From assembly GCA_020442165.1 (NCBI GenBank), contig JAGRKV010000082.1, positions 1 to 56,416 of the forward strand: a stretch of 56,416 bases of DNA. The letters are read 5' to 3'. This DNA comes from Hyphomicrobiaceae bacterium. GTDB taxonomy: Bacteria > Pseudomonadota > Alphaproteobacteria > Rhizobiales > Hyphomicrobiaceae. Positions 52,891-56,416 of this stretch are shown in pieces (the first letter of the stretch is position 1; each line of letters begins with the position of its first letter). Position numbers and translations under genes: made by a program. The notes under the pieces were generated by a model that saw nothing but the letters and a program-made list of their open reading frames with translations, had not been told where the DNA came from and searched no databases.

Positions 52891-54048
52891 TCAAGGTTCC
52901 GGGGCGATGTCGCCGCCGGAACTTTGTTTTTGTGGAATCTGCTGCGGCGGGTTTCCCCTGTGGCTGTCGATCGTGATCGATTTGACGATCGCAATCACGG
53001 CAGTGCCGAGGGCAAGGCCGAGCCGCCGCACGGAACGCCGGGTGACGCGGGAGATGACTTGCGCGCTGCCGCAAGTGATCTGAACGTCGACCATGGCTCC
53101 GGCATCTTCGCGTATACCGCTAATCACGCCATGAAGTGCGTTGTTAGCGCTCAGGCCCGTCGTTTCGCCCATGGCAAGCACGACGTCGCGGGCACGGATG
53201 CGCACGCGCAATGGGCTTCCGACTGGTATGTCGACAAGCGGTATCGACAGCTGACCACCCGCGAACGCGACATCGGTCAAGTGGTCGCCGATGTCATGTG
53301 CAATCACGCGCGCCTCGATGACGGCGCCCGCCTCGAAGCGGCCGGTGAGCGGGAAGAGGTCAAGGCGTGAAAGGATCTCCGTTACAGGTCCCGTCGCGAC
53401 AATCCTGCCTTCCGACATCAGCAGCATGTTCTCCGCCATCGCGGCGACTTCGTCGATGGCATGGGTGACGTAAATGACCGGCACTCCGAAGTCGCGTGGC
53501 AGGCGTTCGATATAGGGCAGGATTTCCCGCTTGCGCCTGCCATCGATGCTGGCCAGCGGCTCGTCCATCAGGATCATGCGCGGTACCGTCAACAGAGATC
53601 GCGCCAATGCCACGCGCTGGCGTTCGCCGCCTGACAGTGTGTAGGGGGTGCGGGAGAGCAGACCGGAAAGATCGAGAGCTTTAACGACGGTATCGCGATT
53701 GAGCGTGGTGCTGTGGCGGCTCGCTCGGCACTGGGCAAAGGCAAGGTTGCCCGCGACATCGAGGTGATTGAACAGGCGAGCGTCCTGAAACACATAGCCT
53801 ACGGCACGTCTGAAAGCGGGCATGAACGTCCGGCCGGAATTGCACTGCCAGGTTTCGCTGTTGAACGCGACGCGGCCGGTGGCATTGTGTTCGAGCCCCG
53901 CGATGATCCGCAGAAGCGTGGTCTTGCCGCTGCCGGAGTGACCGAAGAGCGCGGTAATGCCCTCAAGTGCAATCGTGTTCTCGACGGCCAGCGTGAATTT
54001 GTCGAAGGTCATGCGGACATCGAGTTCAAGCAACGACATGGACATCAC
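52891..54048 (-). CDS. modC: Molybdate ABC transporter ATP-binding protein ModC
   Basis: Energises molybdate (and tungstate) import. 385 residues: Walker A GHSGSGKTT (36-44), ABC signature LSGGERQRVALARSLL, Walker B MILMDEPLASID with catalytic Asp and switch His (VTHAIDE). A C-terminal TOBE/Mop domain (about 300-365) binds molybdate oxyanion and regulates transport in this family. It follows modB by three bases in the leftward operon modA-modB-modC. The C-terminal 20 residues are an ordinary basic/proline tail. Confidence 0.95.
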   Translation of the reverse strand: MMSMSLLELDVRMTFDKFTLAVENTIALEGITALFGHSGSGKTTLLRIIAGLEHNATGRVAFNSETWQCNSGRTFMPAFRRAVGYVFQDARLFNHLDVAGNLAFAQCRASRHSTTLNRDTVVKALDLSGLLSRTPYTLSGGERQRVALARSLLTVPRMILMDEPLASIDGRRKREILPYIERLPRDFGVPVIYVTHAIDEVAAMAENMLLMSEGRIVATGPVTEILSRLDLFPLTGRFEAGAVIEARVIAHDIGDHLTDVAFAGGQLSIPLVDIPVGSPLRVRIRARDVVLAMGETTGLSANNALHGVISGIREDAGAMVDVQITCGSAQVISRVTRRSVRRLGLALGTAVIAIVKSITIDSHRGNPPQQIPQKQSSGGDIAPEP

Positions 54049-54051
54049 GCC

Positions 54052-54732
54052 TCAACCGATCCGAACTGGAAAACGTCTGTTGGCAATAAAGACCAGCATT
54101 AGCGAGCAGAACGAGAGTAGCAGCATCGCCCCTGACAGAACGTGGGCGGATGCATAGTCGATCGTTTCGACATGCTCGTAGATGGCGATGGAGATCACCT
54201 TCGTGCGCCCGGGAATGCTGCCGCCGACCATCAGCACCACGCCGAACTCGCCGATAGTGTGGGCGAACGATAGCACCGCAGCGGTGATATAGCCGCGAAG
54301 TGCTAGTGGCGAGACGACCGTGACGAAGGCATCGAATGGGGAGGCGCCCAGGGTGGCGGCGGCTTCGACGGGGCCGCGCCCGACTGCCTCGAAGGCGGTC
54401 TGTAATGGCTGTACGGCAAATGGCAGCGAATAGATCACCGAGGCCAGCACAAGGCCGGTGAAGGAAAATGCCAACGTGCTCCCCGTGAGTGTCCGCCAGA
54501 AATTGCCAATGGGTGCGGTTGGGCTCATCAGGATCAACAGGTAGAAGCCCAATACGGTAGGTGGCAGCACAAGCGGCAAGGCGGTGATGGCTTCGATAAC
54601 CACCTTTATGCGAGAGCGGGTTGAGGCCAGCCACCAGGCGAGCGGCGTGGCGACGATCAGAAGCACAAATGTCGTCACAGCTGCGAGCAGGAGCGATAGC
54701 CACAAGGGAGAAAAGTCGAAGCTTCCCGTCAC
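54052..54732 (-). CDS. modB: Molybdate ABC transporter permease ModB
   Basis: 226-residue inner-membrane permease with five or six spans. The ABC-permease EAA loop includes EAAATLGASPFDAFVTVVSP, which contacts ModC. The start overlaps the modA stop by four bases (ATGA). Standard middle gene of modABC. Confidence 0.96.
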   Translation of the reverse strand: MTGSFDFSPLWLSLLLAAVTTFVLLIVATPLAWWLASTRSRIKVVIEAITALPLVLPPTVLGFYLLILMSPTAPIGNFWRTLTGSTLAFSFTGLVLASVIYSLPFAVQPLQTAFEAVGRGPVEAAATLGASPFDAFVTVVSPLALRGYITAAVLSFAHTIGEFGVVLMVGGSIPGRTKVISIAIYEHVETIDYASAHVLSGAMLLLSFCSLMLVFIANRRFPVRIG

Positions 54733-55553
54733 GGCATCACTCCGTAGCCGAAGCTGGTGACGATCGCCTTTGCCGCATCGCTTTTAAGGTAGGCGAGAAA
54801 CGCCTTGGCGGCATCGCGCGCGGCTCTCGTCTGAAGCAGAACGGCATCTTGCTGGATCGGCTGATAGAGCTCCTCAGGAACGATCCAGAGGCTGCCTTGA
54901 CCGGCGACCCTGCCGCTTTTCACGGACGACAATGCCACGAAACCCAATTGGGCATTGCCTGTCGCGATGAGTGCGTGCGTCTGACCAATGTTCTTGCCAA
55001 AAACGATGTGCTTTTCCAGGCTCTGCCAGAGGCCGAGCTTTTGCAGCGTTTGCTGCGCCGCTGCGCCATAAGGTGCGATTGCGGGATCGGCGATTGCGAT
55101 GGCGCGAACATCAGGAGCGGTGAGGGCAAGGCTTCCTTCCTTGCCGATGCGTTTTGGATCTGCACTCCAGAGGGCGAGCTTGCCTGTCGCGTATGTGAAG
55201 CGCGTACCGGTTACGGCGCGTTTACTGTTTTCCAGGAGTTGCGGACGCTGGGTGTCGGCTGCGAGAAAAATGTCAAAGGGTGCGCCTGCTTCGATCTGAG
55301 CGAAAAGGGCGCCCGTCGCGCCGGTCGATATGATGATCTTGTGTCCTGTTTCCCGCTGGAAGGCTTGCGCCAAGGCCGCAATCGGTTCGGCAAAGTTGGT
55401 GGCGACAGCTGCGTGCACCTCTTCGGCGAATGCAGGCCGAGCTACAGTCAGGCAGAGTGACGCCAAGGCCAGACAGCCGATCAGGCCAGCAGATGGCCGA
55501 TGCCGGTGCGAATGGGCATCGTACCGGCCATGCAAAAAGCAAAAGGTTCCCAT
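54729..55553 (-). CDS. modA: Molybdate-binding periplasmic protein ModA
   Basis: 274-residue solute-binding protein. A rather long n-region with many histidines precedes a hydrophobic core (about 23-40) and cleavage near AFAEEV. Family landmarks: AVATNFAEP, STGATGALFAQIEAGAPFDIFLAAD (oxyanion-binding serines and the cluster around residue 90), ADPAIAPYG and a C-terminal FGYGVMP. First gene of modABC; a palindromic Mo-box candidate lies 34 bases upstream of its start. Confidence 0.95.
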   Translation of the reverse strand: MGTFCFLHGRYDAHSHRHRPSAGLIGCLALASLCLTVARPAFAEEVHAAVATNFAEPIAALAQAFQRETGHKIIISTGATGALFAQIEAGAPFDIFLAADTQRPQLLENSKRAVTGTRFTYATGKLALWSADPKRIGKEGSLALTAPDVRAIAIADPAIAPYGAAAQQTLQKLGLWQSLEKHIVFGKNIGQTHALIATGNAQLGFVALSSVKSGRVAGQGSLWIVPEELYQPIQQDAVLLQTRAARDAAKAFLAYLKSDAAKAIVTSFGYGVMP

Positions 55554-55586
55554 GACGCCTAGCTCTTCACCCTGGGTGCTGCCAAC

Positions 55587-55610
55587 CGATATGTACCGAA
55601 TGTCATATCG
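55587..55610. promoter_or_regulatory. Candidate ModE binding site (Mo-box)
   Basis: CGATATG, ten-base spacer, CATATCG: a perfect inverted repeat of the CGnTAT...ATAnCG form seen in ModE boxes, in the 100-base gap between the modE-like gene and modA. Binding of Mo-loaded ModE here would block modABC transcription. Confidence 0.7.
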
Positions 55611-55653
55611 ATCGACAAGGCGGGTGCGCTGATGGAGACCAGCGGGAGGGGCG

Positions 55654-56031
55654 TCACTTGGTCTGCCGCCGACTTTTCGAAGGCCGGCCCAGGCGCTGCA
55701 GCCGTTTCAGCACGGGTCCGATTGCCGCGTCGGTGAGCGTCTGCATCTCGCGATAGCCGGCAAGCAGTTCCTCGCCAAGCGGCGTCAGGCTTGCGCCGCC
55801 GCCCGCCTTGCCCCCCTTGGTCGCTTCGATCACCGGGGCTGGAAAGTGATCGTTCAGAGTCGCGACCAGCTGCCATGCGCGCTTGTAACTCATGCCGATA
55901 CGTCGCCCCGCGGCGGCGATGGACCCGGTATCGCGGATACCTTCCAGCAGTGCTGCCTTGCCCGGCCCGATGCCGACACCAGGTACTATGACAACCCGAA
56001 GGCGGGCACCGCTGGTTTCGTTTGCTGACAT
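55654..56031 (-). CDS. Short ModE-type regulator (winged helix only)
   Basis: 125-residue winged helix-turn-helix of the ModE N-terminal family (LysR-like HTH): GIGPGKAALLEGIRDTGSIAAAG, RIGMSYKRAWQLVATLN as recognition region, and KGGKAGGGASLTPLGEELL. The C-terminal molybdate-binding Mop/TOBE domains of full ModE are missing, so metal sensing must occur differently or through another protein. It lies directly upstream of modABC on the same strand, with the palindrome between them. Confidence 0.9.
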   Translation of the reverse strand: MSANETSGARLRVVIVPGVGIGPGKAALLEGIRDTGSIAAAGRRIGMSYKRAWQLVATLNDHFPAPVIEATKGGKAGGGASLTPLGEELLAGYREMQTLTDAAIGPVLKRLQRLGRPSKSRRQTK

Positions 56032-56275
56032 TTATCGCCTGGCTGATTGGACGCGGAGTATTTCATGGTGGGGTCGGTGTCGGCGGAGCTGTGGTTTGTG
56101 GGCTCGGCTGCTTTGTCGACGAGGGGTAGCATAGCGCGGGACAGCCGTCGCCTGGAGGTCAACTGGGGTGGAGAAATTTGCCGCAGCGACCAGGGTCCGA
56201 TGGCGCGGCATGGCCAGGATTTTGGGGCGAGGGTAGGGTGTCCGATCGAGGCTGTCAGCGCACACAACTCATTGG

Positions 56276-56303
56276 TTGCGCGGCGGTGCTATCTGGCTAT
56301 AGT
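56276..56303 (+). promoter_or_regulatory. Candidate tRNA-Ser promoter
   Basis: TTGCGC, 16-base spacer, TATAGT, ending 23 bases before the tRNA 5' end. Flanking GCGGCG and CGCCGC arms could form a hairpin over the promoter. Confidence 0.5.
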
Positions 56304-56326
56304 GCGCCGCTGTTCCGATCAGATCC

Positions 56327-56416
56327 GGAGGGGTGGCCGAGTGGTTGAAGGCGCACGCCTGGAACGCGTGTGTGCGGGAAACCGTACCGTGGGTTCGAAT
56401 CCCACTCCCTCCGCCA
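56327..56416 (+). tRNA. tRNA-Ser (anticodon GGA), CCA encoded
   Basis: 90 bases ending exactly at the window edge. Acceptor GGAGGG pairs with CCCTCC, then G and CCA. Anticodon stem CACGC/GCGTG with loop CTGGAAC gives GGA, reading TCC/TCT. A long variable arm (TGTGCGGGAAACCGTACC) is the serine type. T arm GGTTCGAATCC. Confidence 0.95.

Noticed and set aside
56032..56416. tRNA-Ser as the end of an integrated island
   Set aside because: No integrase, direct repeat of the tRNA 3' end or composition shift is visible; flanking genes are ordinary chromosomal genes.

Overview
The window is a GC-rich chromosomal segment from an alphaproteobacterium, most likely order Hyphomicrobiales. The evidence is the gene families and their order: DUF6460, the TIGR02186/TauE pair, the block murA-DUF2948-hisD-UPF0262-LMW phosphatase-maf-yacG, a PodJ-like polarity protein, and ligase-associated repair genes. 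A SoxYZ-like carrier of the quinoprotein-dehydrogenase type and a molybdate transporter hint at a methylotroph or a Hyphomicrobium-like organism, but the genus is inference. There is no CRISPR array, transposase, phage module or integrase.

Layout. 1-2073: a secreted serralysin-type RTX metalloprotease whose 3' end lies outside the window. 2074-2969: a non-coding gap with several palindromes. 2970-17031: surface polysaccharide genes, namely GDP-mannose synthesis (manC), the dTDP-rhamnose pathway (rfbC, B, D, A), three GT2 glycosyltransferases and an O-antigen ligase/polymerase-like membrane protein. A sulfate-activation operon (cysD-cysNC-cysQ) sits inside this region, which could supply PAPS for sulfating the glycan. 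17329-20828: a ligase-associated Lhr-type helicase and the PdeM nuclease, for DNA repair. 20919-22869: TIGR02186 membrane protein plus TauE/SafE exporter. 23143-26298: a 1051-residue PodJ-like coiled-coil/Sel1 protein. 26710-27799: a small exported coiled-coil protein and a YjbQ protein.

27849-34818 looks like an acetate-type sensing and uptake module: a VC_2705-type Na+/solute symporter with its DUF4212 partner, a divergent LuxR-type response regulator, and a 1175-residue sensor kinase with its own SSS transporter domain (CrbS/CrbR architecture). mscL and a cysteine-rich radical SAM enzyme follow. Between tRNA-Gly(CCC) and tRNA-Thr(GGT) lies the three-gene operon circularly permuted ATP-grasp / alpha-E / transglutaminase, a predicted peptide synthesis or modification system of unknown product. 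41571-50948 is the murA-to-yacG housekeeping block. A divergent Crp-like regulator plus membrane adenylate cyclase occupies the place where infA is commonly found. The block ends with a nucleoside transporter. 51124-52840 holds an exported nuclease and the SoxYZ-like carrier. 52891-56031 holds modABC and a short ModE-type regulator with a clear palindromic Mo-box candidate. tRNA-Ser(GGA) ends the window.

Starts were chosen from ribosome-binding sites and family length; several differ from the longest possible reading frame, as stated in the entries.
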